Part shown: in pieces, positions 15,244 to 22,979 of the stretch
Numbering within the stretch: the stretch's first letter is position 1
How the letters are laid out: each line of letters opens with the position of its first letter
Source of the DNA: Nocardia amamiensis NBRC 102102
Lineage (GTDB): Bacteria > Actinomycetota > Actinomycetes > Mycobacteriales > Mycobacteriaceae
Length of the DNA: 39,725 bases
Direction of reading: 5' to 3'
Assembly: GCF_001612745.1 (NCBI RefSeq)
Contig: NZ_BDBA01000120.1
Span: 1-39,725 of the forward strand
Notes under the pieces: generated by a model
Told to the model about the DNA's origin: nothing
Databases searched by the model: none
What the model saw: only the letters and a program-made list of their open reading frames with translations
Made by a program: the position numbers and the translations under genes

Positions 15244-17520
15244 CTACTCGGTCCCAGCCGAACCCGCATCGGCCGCGTCGTCGCCGGACTCCTCGGCGGT
15301 CTCGTCGACCGGCACCAGCGAGATCTTGCCGCGGTTGTCGATGTCGGCGATCTCCACGCGCAGCTTGTCACCGACGTTCACCACGTCCTCGACCTTGGCC
15401 ACCCGCTTGCCGTTGCCCAGCTTGGAGATGTGCACCAGGCCGTCGCGGCCGGGCAGCAGCGAGACGAACGCGCCGAAGGCGGTGGTCTTGACGACCGTGC
15501 CGAGGAAGCGCTCGCCGACCTTGGGCAGCTGCGGGTTGGCGATGGCGTTGATCGCATCGATCGCGGCCTGCGCCGACGGGCCGTCGGTCGCGCCGACGAA
15601 CACGGTGCCGTCGTCCTCGATGGAGATGTTGGCGCCGGTGTCCTCGGTGATCTGGTTGATCACCTTGCCCTTGGGCCCGATCACCTCGCCGATCTTGTCG
15701 ACCGGGATCTTGATCGCGGTGACGCGCGGCGCGTACGGGCTCATCTCGTCCGGGGTGGTGATGGCCTCGGCCATCACGTCCAGGATGGTGGTGCGCGCGT
15801 CGTGCGCCTGGCTCAGCGCGCCGGCCAGCACCTGCGAGGGGATGCCGTCCAGCTTGGTGTCCAGCTGCAGCGCGGTGACGAACTCGCGGGTGCCTGCGAC
15901 CTTGAAGTCCATGTCGCCGAAGGCGTCTTCGGCGCCCAGGATGTCGGTCAGCGCGACGTAGCGGACCTCGTCCTCGCCCTGGTCGTTGCTGATGGTGTCG
16001 GACACCAGGCCCATGGCGATACCCGCGACCGGCGCCTTCAGCGGCACACCGGCGTTCAGCAGCGACAGGGTGGAGGCGCACACCGAGCCCATCGAGGTGG
16101 AGCCGTTGGAGCTCAGCGCCTCGGAGACCTGACGGATGGCGTACGGGAACTCCTCCTGGCTGGGCAGCACCGGGATCAGCGCCCGCTCGGCCAGCGCGCC
16201 GTGGCCGATCTCGCGGCGCTTGGGCGAACCGACGCGGCCGGTCTCACCGGTGGAGAACGGCGGGAAGTTGTAGTGGTGCATGTAGCGCTTGCTGGTCTCC
16301 GGGCCGAGCGAGTCGACCTGCTGGGCCATCTTCACCATGTCGAGCGTGGTGACGCCGAGGATCTGGGTCTCGCCGCGCTCGAACAGCGCCGAGCCGTGCG
16401 CCCGCGGCACCACCGCTACCTCGGCCGACAACGCGCGGATGTCGGCGAGACCGCGGCCGTCGATGCGGAAGCCGTCGGACAGGATGCGCTGGCGCACCAG
16501 CTTCTTGGTGACCGAGCGGAACGCCGAGCCCAGCTCCTTCTCGCGCCCGGCGAAGTCGTCGCCGAGGCGATCGAGCACGGCGAGCTTGATCTCGTCGATT
16601 TTCTCCTCGCGCTCCTGCTTGCCCGCGATGCTCAGCGCCTCGCTCAGCTCGCGCTTGGCGGTGCCCTCGACGGCCTCGTACACGTCCTGGCCGTACGGCG
16701 GGAAGAGCGGGAACTCCTCGGTGGGCTTGGCGGCCAGTTCGGCCAGGTCCTGCTGCGCGCGGCACAGGCGGGCGATGAACGGCTTGGCGGCCTCCAGCCC
16801 CTCGGCCACGACGGCCTCGGTGGGGGCCTGCGCGCCGCCATCGATCAGCGCGATGACGTTGTCGGTGGCCTCGGCCTCGACCATCATGATGGCGACGTCA
16901 CCGGACTCGACCACCCGGCCCGCGACGACCATGTCGAACACGGCGTTCTCGAGCTGCTCGGTGGTCGGGAACGCCACCCACTGCCCCTCGATCAGCGCGA
17001 CGCGCACGCCGCCGACCGGGCCGGAGAACGGCAGGCCGGCGAGCTGGGTGGACGCGGACGCGGCGTTGATCGCCACCACGTCGTAGAGATCCTTCGGGTC
17101 CAGGCTCAGCACGGTGACCACGACCTGGATCTCGTTGCGCAGGCCGTCGACGAACGACGGACGCAGCGGGCGGTCGATCAAGCGGCAGGTCAGGATCGCG
17201 TCGGTGGTGGGACGGCCCTCGCGGCGGAAGAACGATCCGGGGATGCGACCCGCGGCGTACATCCGCTCCTCGACGTCGACCGTCAGCGGGAAGAAGTCGA
17301 ACTGGTCCTTGGGCTGCTTGCCCGCGGTGGTGGCCGACAGCAGCATGGTCTCGTCGTCCAGGTAGGCGACGACCGAACCGGCGGACTGCCGGGCCAGGCG
17401 CCCGGTCTCGAACCGGACGGTGCGGGTGCCGTAGCTGCCGTTGTCGATCAGCGCGACGGATTCGAAGACGCCGGGCTCGACCTCGACGGCAGAGCTCTTG
17501 CGTTCAGTTGTTTCGGTCAT
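15244..17520 (-). CDS. pnp: Polyribonucleotide nucleotidyltransferase (PNPase; GpsI)
   Basis: PNPase degrades RNA 3' to 5' by phosphorolysis and can add 3' tails. The 758-residue protein has the first RNase PH domain, the alpha-helical linker (EREEKIDEIKLAVLDRLGDD), the second catalytic RNase PH domain (RAHGSALFERGETQILGVTTL, MGSVCASTLSLLNAGVP), a KH domain with the GPKGK loop (IGEVIGPKGKVINQITEDTG), and an S1 domain (TVVKTTAFGAFVSLLPGRDG) before an acidic tail. Length is typical of actinobacterial PNPase. It is downstream of rpsO across a 448-bp region that holds a strong hairpin. Confidence 0.98.
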   Translation of the reverse strand: MTETTERKSSAVEVEPGVFESVALIDNGSYGTRTVRFETGRLARQSAGSVVAYLDDETMLLSATTAGKQPKDQFDFFPLTVDVEERMYAAGRIPGSFFRREGRPTTDAILTCRLIDRPLRPSFVDGLRNEIQVVVTVLSLDPKDLYDVVAINAASASTQLAGLPFSGPVGGVRVALIEGQWVAFPTTEQLENAVFDMVVAGRVVESGDVAIMMVEAEATDNVIALIDGGAQAPTEAVVAEGLEAAKPFIARLCRAQQDLAELAAKPTEEFPLFPPYGQDVYEAVEGTAKRELSEALSIAGKQEREEKIDEIKLAVLDRLGDDFAGREKELGSAFRSVTKKLVRQRILSDGFRIDGRGLADIRALSAEVAVVPRAHGSALFERGETQILGVTTLDMVKMAQQVDSLGPETSKRYMHHYNFPPFSTGETGRVGSPKRREIGHGALAERALIPVLPSQEEFPYAIRQVSEALSSNGSTSMGSVCASTLSLLNAGVPLKAPVAGIAMGLVSDTISNDQGEDEVRYVALTDILGAEDAFGDMDFKVAGTREFVTALQLDTKLDGIPSQVLAGALSQAHDARTTILDVMAEAITTPDEMSPYAPRVTAIKIPVDKIGEVIGPKGKVINQITEDTGANISIEDDGTVFVGATDGPSAQAAIDAINAIANPQLPKVGERFLGTVVKTTAFGAFVSLLPGRDGLVHISKLGNGKRVAKVEDVVNVGDKLRVEIADIDNRGKISLVPVDETAEESGDDAADAGSAGTE

Positions 17521-17968
17521 TCTTCTCTCTCAACCTCTCGTCTTCGCCGGCTCGAGCGCGTGCAGGCGCGATCCGGCTGTCGTCAGCCGTACCGGGCACG
17601 GGCGCGCGGCAACCCTCCTGGCTGCGACGCGCACACCCGGCCGAATCCCCTTGGAGACGGCGACGCGGAGGCGGTCATCGATCGAAGCCCGACGGCGCGA
17701 AACCCGCGGCCGAAAGGCCACTACCGAAGACCGACGCCACGCGGGCGGGTGCATACGGCTGTGCAATGTTGTCGTGCGACGGGACAAATTCGCCCCCGAT
17801 ACACAAATAGCCAACGAAAAGATTGTACGTCTCCTCGTTCGCCGAGCCATCGACCGCCTCGGCCACGGCATGGATCGAGCTATCGCTCGCACCCTCGAGC
17901 AGCCGAACGGCCGACGCGTACGCGATGACGTCGTAAGCGCCGGCCGTTCGGACGCGAGTCGAAGAAAA
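17521..17968. other. 448-bp rpsO-pnp intergenic region
   Basis: This holds a long hairpin just after rpsO (17903-17951), a smaller one (GCTCG/CGAGC at 17886-17901) and an AT-richer patch (about 17790-17830) that may contain the pnp promoter (TACAAT on the minus strand at 17821-17826, -35 poor). No convincing gene is present; M. tuberculosis, as I recall, has a lipoprotein gene (lppU) at this place. Confidence 0.5.
17903..17951 (-). terminator. Long hairpin between rpsO and pnp
   Basis: CCGAACGGCCG (17903-17913) and CGGCCGTTCGG (17941-17951) pair perfectly over 11 bp. The 27-nt interior extends the stem by 3 and 4 further pairs interrupted by single mismatches. It starts 17 nt after the rpsO stop on the minus strand and has no U-tract. 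It may end rpsO transcription or be an RNase III-type processing site, as known for rpsO-pnp in E. coli and Streptomyces. Confidence 0.6.
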
Positions 17969-18238
17969 TTACCGCCGCAGCCCGAGACGCTCGATCAGCG
18001 AACGGTAGCGGTTGATGTCGTTGTCCTGCAGGTACTTCGACAGCCGCTTGCGACGACCGATCAGCGCCATCAGACCGTGGCGGGTGTGGTGGTCGTGCTT
18101 GTGCTTCTTGAGGTGCTCGGTGATGTCGGCGATCCGCTTGGACAGCAGCGCGATCTGCGCCTCCGGCGAACCGGTGTCCTTCTCGTGCAGGCCGTACTCG
18201 GCGAGAATCGCCGACTTCTGCTCGGTGGTCAGTGCCAT
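17969..18238 (-). CDS. rpsO: 30S ribosomal protein S15
   Basis: The 89-residue protein is complete: MALTTEQKSAILAEYGLHE, DTGSPEAQIALLSKRIADIT, HLKKHKHDHHTRHGLMALIG, RRKRLSKYLQDNDINRYRSL. S15 is a primary 16S rRNA binder that nucleates the platform of the small subunit. The ATG at 18238 is preceded by AGGAG at 10 nt. It is followed by a long hairpin and then pnp, and preceded by ribF. Confidence 0.99.
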   Translation of the reverse strand: MALTTEQKSAILAEYGLHEKDTGSPEAQIALLSKRIADITEHLKKHKHDHHTRHGLMALIGRRKRLSKYLQDNDINRYRSLIERLGLRR

Positions 18239-18395
18239 GGGGCATCCACTCCTGTTTCTCAGTTCCGCGCTCGAAGACCCGGTCACCCGGTGCGGGCGCC
18301 GCCGCGGACCGCAGCAAACCCGAGGATCCACCCTACCGGACCAGGACGGCCCCGCCGAAATCGCGGGCCGGTTGGCGCTCCTGCGGGCTCGATGC

Positions 18396-19385
18396 TCACC
18401 GATCGTCGACGGCGGTCAGGATCTTGCGCGCGGTCTCCACGTCACGGCCCATGGTCTCGATGAGTTCGTCCACCGAGTCGAACTTGCGCTGGCCGCGGAC
18501 GTGCTCGACGAAATCGACCGCGACGTGCTGGCCGTAGAGGTCGGCCTCGCGGTCGAGCACGTACGCCTCGACCGTGCGGGCACGACCGGAGAACGTCGGG
18601 TTGGTGCCCACCGAGATGGCGGCCATGGCCCGCTCACCCGGTGTGACGGTGCCGATGGTCGGCCCGGGTCCGAGCACGGTGAACCACCCCGCGTACACGC
18701 CGTCGGCCGGGATCGCGGCGTGCATCGGCGGCGCCACGTTCGCGGTCGGGAAGCCCAGCTTCTTGCCGCGGCCGTCGCCGTGCACCACAACGCCCTCGAC
18801 CCGATGCGGGCGGCCGAGCGCCTCGGCCGCGGCCGCCATGTCGCCCGCGTCGACGCAGGCGCGGATGTAGGTCGAGGAGAAGGTCACCGCGTGCTCGCCG
18901 AGCAGTGTCACCGCGTCGACCTCGAACCCGAACCGGTGACCGAGCTCTCGCATGGTCTCCACCGTCCCGGCGGCCTTCTTACCGAAGGTGAAGTTGTCAC
19001 CGACCACCACCTCGACCACGTGCAGGCGCTCGACCAGCAGATCGTGGACGTAGCGGGCCGGGGCCAGCTTCATGAATTCCTGCGTGAACGGCATAACGCA
19101 GAACACGTCGACGCCCAGTTCCTCGGCCAGTTCGGCGCGGCGGGTCAGGGTGGTCAGCTGAGCCGGATGCGAGCCGGGGCGGACGACCTCCATCGGGTGC
19201 GGGTCGAAGGTCATCAGTACCGCGGGAACGCCGCGTGCGGCGGCGGACTTCACGGCCCGGCTGATCAGCTGCGCGTGGCCGCGGTGCACACCGTCGAACA
19301 CACCGATCGTGAGGACACAGCGCCCCCAATCCGCGGGCACATCGTCGAGACTTCGCCATCTCTGCACAGTGCGCAGCCTACGCAT
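18396..19385 (-). CDS. ribF: Bifunctional riboflavin kinase / FAD synthetase
   Basis: The 329-residue enzyme makes FMN and then FAD from riboflavin. The N-terminal FAD synthetase domain has the nucleotidyltransferase motif IGVFDGVHRGH and SSTYIRACVDAGDM. The C-terminal flavokinase domain has GFPTANVAPP and the metal/nucleotide motif SVGTNPTFSGRARTVEAYVLD. I use ATG 19385; a GTG at 19367 (VQRWRS) is also possible and would match the M. tuberculosis N-terminus as I remember it. A candidate promoter lies directly upstream. No FMN riboswitch is visible. Confidence 0.96.
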   Translation of the reverse strand: MRRLRTVQRWRSLDDVPADWGRCVLTIGVFDGVHRGHAQLISRAVKSAAARGVPAVLMTFDPHPMEVVRPGSHPAQLTTLTRRAELAEELGVDVFCVMPFTQEFMKLAPARYVHDLLVERLHVVEVVVGDNFTFGKKAAGTVETMRELGHRFGFEVDAVTLLGEHAVTFSSTYIRACVDAGDMAAAAEALGRPHRVEGVVVHGDGRGKKLGFPTANVAPPMHAAIPADGVYAGWFTVLGPGPTIGTVTPGERAMAAISVGTNPTFSGRARTVEAYVLDREADLYGQHVAVDFVEHVRGQRKFDSVDELIETMGRDVETARKILTAVDDR

Positions 19386-19397
19386 ATCAGGTAGCGA

Positions 19398-19427
19398 ACA
19401 GTATTCGGACGTGCCGACGTCACACAA
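19398..19427 (-). promoter_or_regulatory. Candidate ribF promoter
   Basis: On the minus strand, TTGTGT (19422-19427) and TACTGT (19398-19403) are separated by 18 nt. Transcription would start about 5 nt before the ATG at 19385, giving a nearly leaderless mRNA. Confidence 0.5.
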
Positions 19428-19604
19428 CGGTTCCGATGCCGGGAACCGACGAGCTATCCCTGGGTGCAGGGGCCTCGGCCCATCCGCATCGTCGGCCACG
19501 CGGCTCGACTGATCACAACGGATCCGCCTTTCCGGGGATGCCCGCTCCCATCCGGCAGATAGCCGAGCGGTGACCCTGCCCGCCAGCACGGTGCGGATCG
19601 TTGC

Positions 19605-19659
19605 CCCGAAACGTCGCAGTTGGCGACATCTCCGACGGAAACTTCGCCAACCCGAAACG
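19605..19659. repeat. Inverted repeat flanked by 9-bp direct repeats
   Basis: GTTGGCGA (19619-19626) and TCGCCAAC (19644-19651) are a perfect inverted repeat with a 17-nt spacer. CCCGAAACG occurs on either side, at 19605-19613 and 19651-19659. It is about 130 bp upstream of the cupin operon and might be its regulatory site. Confidence 0.45.
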
Positions 19660-19788
19660 CACTGGACGGATTCGCGAAAGAGCCGGTACATCCACGGTTT
19701 TCCACGCTCGAGAAGCTCGTCTCGCCCAAGTAGCGCGAATGGTCTAGCGTCCGATTTCGTCGGCGACGGAAGTGCCCCCGGAGTAGCC

Positions 19789-20241
19789 ATGAAAAGTGCA
19801 GTCAAGCAGGTTCGTGTGATCAGCCCGTCCGATTCGGCCGAGACAATCGGGCGGCAGCGACAACGCCTCGTCCCCTGCGTCACCACCGAAACCTGTGGCG
19901 CGACCGGCATCTCGGCGGGCATGGTCAACATGGCTCCCGCCGCGGTATCCAGAGCGCATTACCACGCGCACAGCGAGATCGTCGTCGTGTGCCTGCGCGG
20001 TAGTGCGGTCACTCTGGTCGGTCCGGACCTGACGCCCTATTTCCACGGCCCGGGCGAGTTCATCTACATCCCGGACGGTGTCGTGCACGTCGCGGTGAAC
20101 TTGGCCGACGCCGACGACCTCGTCGCGCTGGAAATGCGAACCGATCCTTTGTTCAACGACGACGTGGTGCTGACGCCGGAATACGACGCCCGCGTGCCGG
20201 AAGTCGTTGCCCGCCTGCGCCGTGACCTGACCGGTTCGTGA
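19789..20241 (+). CDS. Single-domain cupin protein
   Basis: The 150-residue protein has both cupin motifs: motif 1 with H57, H59 and E63 (RAHYHAHSEIVVVCLRG) and motif 2 PDGVVHVAVN with H100, so a metal centre (two to three His plus Glu) is intact. GGAG lies 5 nt before ATG 19789. Its stop is 1 nt before the start of a PLP aminotransferase gene, so the two are in one operon with the small protein at 21424. The cupin could be an isomerase, dioxygenase or binding protein; the set is not a standard pathway I know. Confidence 0.85.
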   Translation: MKSAVKQVRVISPSDSAETIGRQRQRLVPCVTTETCGATGISAGMVNMAPAAVSRAHYHAHSEIVVVCLRGSAVTLVGPDLTPYFHGPGEFIYIPDGVVHVAVNLADADDLVALEMRTDPLFNDDVVLTPEYDARVPEVVARLRRDLTGS

Positions 20242-20242
20242 G

Positions 20243-21427
20243 ATGGCGCTCGTCAGACGCAGCAGCGGCGCGGACGCGGTGGCCAGCGGGCCGATAGATG
20301 ACATCTTCGCGGCGCTCAGCAAGCGCCCTGACGTCGTCTCCTTCGCCGTCGGAGCGCCGGACCCGGCACTGCTGCCCGGCGAACTCGTCTCGGCGCTGTC
20401 CCAGGATGTCATCGGCAAGTACGGAAGCGCCGTCCTCCAGTACGGCATGACCCAGGGATTTGGCCCGCTCCTGGACGAAGCCCGAAACCTTTTGCGCACC
20501 CGGGGAATTCGATGCTCACCCGAGAGCTTGCATATCTCCACGGGCGGATCCGGCGCTTTGCACAACGTATGTTTGGCGCTGCTCGATCCCCAGAACGTGG
20601 TACTGGTGGAAACCCCGACCTACGGGCCCGCGGTCAAAGAATTCCGTAGCCACGGCGCCACCGTTGTGGGGGTGCCGTCGGACGATTTCGGAATCGTGCC
20701 GGAAGCACTCGAGGAAGCACTGGCCCGATATGACGCCGCATTCGTGTACCTGTTGCCGACTTTCCAGAACCCGACCGGGCGAACGATGCCGACTCCACGG
20801 CGCGAACAGATCGCCCAGATCGTCGTTCGTCACGACACGCTGGTGATCGAGGACGACGTCTATACCGACCTGCGCTACCGCGGCATGGCACCGCCCGCGC
20901 TCGCGTCCTTCGCGCCGGACAATTCGATCTACATCACCTCGCTGTCGAAAACGCTTGCCCCGGCTCTGCGTGTCGGCATCACCGTCATGCCTCCGGATCT
21001 CTTGCGCAGTGTCCTCGCGCTGAAGCAGGGCATCGATATGCAGACGTCGACCTACTGCCAAGCGATTGCCGCCGAGTTCCTGGGCAGCCCGGCGGGAGCG
21101 GCGCACCTCGCACACGTCGTCGAGGTCTACTCGGCCAAACTGGACACCCTGGCCGACGCCGTGGAACGGCACTTCCCGCCCGGCTTCCAGTGGGTCGCGC
21201 CCGAAGGCGGGATGTTTCTGTGGATCGAGGGCCCGCACGGGTTCGACGCCGACGCGCTGCTGGGCACGGCGCTGCAGGAGGGCGTCGCCTTCCTGCCGGG
21301 AAGCGTCTTCTACGCCGATGACGCCGACCACCGCAACACGATGCGGCTGAGCTTCGCCAACGTGCCGGGAGACGATATCGACCGTGGCATCGCTCTGCTG
21401 GCCGCACTCTGCGAGGACGCCACATGA
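20243..21427 (+). CDS. PLP-dependent aminotransferase, 2-aminoadipate/valine-pyruvate-like fold I
   Basis: The 394-residue enzyme is a fold-type I class I/II aminotransferase. PLP contacts are N176 (FQNPTGR), D204 and Y207 (VIEDDVYTDL), and the Schiff-base lysine is K236 (SLSKTLAPALRVG). The sequence is closest in style to LysN/2-aminoadipate transaminases and to the catalytic half of MocR regulators, but no GntR DNA-binding domain is attached. It is the middle gene of a tight cupin / aminotransferase / small beta-protein operon (1-nt gap upstream, ATGA overlap downstream). The substrate is unknown. Confidence 0.9.
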   Translation: MALVRRSSGADAVASGPIDDIFAALSKRPDVVSFAVGAPDPALLPGELVSALSQDVIGKYGSAVLQYGMTQGFGPLLDEARNLLRTRGIRCSPESLHISTGGSGALHNVCLALLDPQNVVLVETPTYGPAVKEFRSHGATVVGVPSDDFGIVPEALEEALARYDAAFVYLLPTFQNPTGRTMPTPRREQIAQIVVRHDTLVIEDDVYTDLRYRGMAPPALASFAPDNSIYITSLSKTLAPALRVGITVMPPDLLRSVLALKQGIDMQTSTYCQAIAAEFLGSPAGAAHLAHVVEVYSAKLDTLADAVERHFPPGFQWVAPEGGMFLWIEGPHGFDADALLGTALQEGVAFLPGSVFYADDADHRNTMRLSFANVPGDDIDRGIALLAALCEDAT

Positions 21428-21843
21428 GTGATCGGCATCCCGTCCTCGGCACCTGGGAGGTGATCGCCGACGGGGCTCCGTTCGCCTACCACGTGATGCA
21501 GTTCCATCCCGGCGGCACGATGCTGCAGTCCAATCCGGATTACGGCAACCGGGCCACCAGCGACAGCAACGGCATGGGCACGTGGCGCTCCGATGGCGAC
21601 CGCGTCACCGGCGCTTTCCTGGAGTTCATCGTCGATCGGGCCGACCCGGCCGTGGTCGGCAAAGGGATCGTCGCGTTCGAGCTCGAGGTGACCGGCGACC
21701 GGTTCGCCGGATCAGCCACCGCAACGTTCTACGATCTCGCCGGTGCGCCGCTGCGGCCGCCCGCGACCGCGCTGCTGACCGGCCGGAGATTCGACGGCAC
21801 GGCATTCGCCGGCCACGGGAATTGCGGCGCTCGGGATGTCTGA
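21424..21843 (+). CDS. Small beta-rich protein, lipocalin-like, in cupin operon
   Basis: The 139-residue protein is almost all beta strand by eye: GTWEVIADG, YHVMQFHPGGTMLQSNP, GMGTWRSDGDRVTGAFLEFI, VAFELEVTGDRFAGSATATF. The start GTWEV and repeated G-x-W-x strand pattern recall lipocalin/calycin small barrels. It lacks a signal peptide, so it acts in the cytoplasm. The ATG overlaps the aminotransferase stop (ATGA). I infer a ligand-binding or cyclase-like accessory role; no catalytic residues can be named. Confidence 0.75.
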   Translation: MSDRHPVLGTWEVIADGAPFAYHVMQFHPGGTMLQSNPDYGNRATSDSNGMGTWRSDGDRVTGAFLEFIVDRADPAVVGKGIVAFELEVTGDRFAGSATATFYDLAGAPLRPPATALLTGRRFDGTAFAGHGNCGARDV

Positions 21844-21868
21844 ATGTGTATATCGGCACCGCCCCGCC

Positions 21869-21874
21869 TAAGCT
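21869..21874 (+). promoter_or_regulatory. -10 element of a probable leaderless mntR promoter
   Basis: TAAGCT ends 6 nt before the GTG at 21881. The only SD-like sequence (GGAG) is 1 nt from the start codon, too close to work, which favours leaderless initiation. Confidence 0.45.
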
Positions 21875-21880
21875 CGGAGT

Positions 21881-22633
21881 GTGCCCGGTAAACGAGATAT
21901 CGCCACGCGACGCGAGCTGGCCGACACCTCTGTGCCAGGCGAAGCACAAGGTGGCACCGCGACGATCGCGCCGGTGCTCTCGTCGGTCGCCCAGGACTAT
22001 CTGAAGGTGATCTGGACGGCGCAGGAGTGGTCGCCGGAGAAGGTGTCCACCAAGTTGCTCGCCGAGCGGATCGGTGTCTCCGCCTCGACCGTCTCCGAAG
22101 CGGTGCGCAAGCTGGCCGACCAAGGGCTGGTCGAGCATGCCCGCTACGGCGCGATCGCGCTGACTCCCGAAGGGCGCCGCGCCGCCATCGCGATGGTACG
22201 CAGGCACCGGTTGATCGAGACGTTCCTGGTCAACGAGCTCGGATACGGCTGGGACGAGGTACACGACGAGGCCGAGGTGCTCGAGCACGCGGTCTCCGAA
22301 CTGCTGATGGCGCGCATCGACGCCAAACTCGGCTACCCCGACCGCGATCCGCACGGCGACCCGATCCCCTCGGTGGACGGCGCGGTACCCACCCCGCCCG
22401 CCCGCAGGCTCAGCGACTTCGCCGCCGGCGAATCCGGCCGCGTCGCCCGGATCTCCGATTCGGACCCGGACATGCTGCGCTACTTCGACTCCGTTGGCAT
22501 CGCCCTGGACACCACCATCGCGGTCCTCGAACGCCGCGACTTCGCCGGTACCATCGCCATCCGCATCGGCGCGGCGGAGGCACCGACCGACTTGGGCCGC
22601 CCCGCCGCCGAGGCCATCTGGCTCACGACCTGA
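21881..22633 (+). CDS. mntR: DtxR-family metal-dependent regulator (MntR/SirR)
   Basis: The 250-residue protein has a DtxR winged helix (DYLKVIWTAQEW, STKLLAERIGVSASTVSEAVRKLADQGLVEHARYGAIALTPEG; about residues 40-100) and the metal/dimerisation domain (RRHRLIETFLVNELGYGWDEVHDEAEVLEHAVSELL) with the conserved His/Glu/Asp metal ligands. A C-terminal FeoA/SH3-like domain follows (GRVARISDSDPDMLRYFDSVGI). It resembles SirR/MntR (Rv2788) of M. tuberculosis in sequence and position next to ribF. It should repress Mn2+ uptake when Mn2+ is bound. The N-terminal about 30 residues are longer than in the homologue I remember, so the start may be later. Confidence 0.93.
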   Translation: MPGKRDIATRRELADTSVPGEAQGGTATIAPVLSSVAQDYLKVIWTAQEWSPEKVSTKLLAERIGVSASTVSEAVRKLADQGLVEHARYGAIALTPEGRRAAIAMVRRHRLIETFLVNELGYGWDEVHDEAEVLEHAVSELLMARIDAKLGYPDRDPHGDPIPSVDGAVPTPPARRLSDFAAGESGRVARISDSDPDMLRYFDSVGIALDTTIAVLERRDFAGTIAIRIGAAEAPTDLGRPAAEAIWLTT

Positions 22634-22979
22634 CGGTTCGGGTGGGTCGGCGGCCAGCCCGGTCGAGCGTGGCCCGTATCCGGCTCGAGAAGTTCTCCGC
22701 TGCCGGGCTTCCGGCGGACGCTGGGTGACAACCGCGGCCTGTCGCGCGTCATCCGCGATCTGCTCGACGGTTTCGCCGCTGCGCGAGGTGACGGACCCTG
22801 CGGCCGGTGCACTCCCGAGTCCGGCTCACCCAGCCCGCACGTTCGAGGGTCCGGCAACGTGGTCATTGCGCCCGAGGTCCGCCTCGTCTCTGCGGGCAAT
22901 CGGTCGTTGGCACGGTGGACCGGACGATGAAGCCTCGCGGACAAACCGGTGCCGACCGGCACTTCCCTTGGAGAAGCCG
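22634..22979. other. 346-bp convergent intergenic region
   Basis: This lies between mntR (+) and the tartrate-type dehydrogenase (-). A plus-strand frame over about 22719-22929 (starting LGDNRGLSRVIRDLLDGF) has fairly natural composition but no start codon or ribosome-binding site; it could be a gene remnant. No clear terminator hairpin is seen. Confidence 0.4.

Larger units (their letters stand above)
19386..19788. other. 403-bp ribF/cupin divergent intergenic region
   Basis: This contains the ribF promoter at its left end and an inverted repeat with flanking direct repeats at 19605-19659 (separate entry). No credible coding frame is seen on either strand, and the promoter of the cupin operon is not obvious. 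Confidence 0.5.

Noticed and set aside
15211..17928. About 900-codon plus-strand frame across pnp
   Set aside because: Composed mostly of His, Arg, Gly, Asp and Leu in shadow pattern; PNPase on the other strand is unambiguous.
19386..19560. FMN riboswitch upstream of ribF
   Set aside because: No conserved FMN-element core is visible and the promoter is too close to the start codon to leave room for one.
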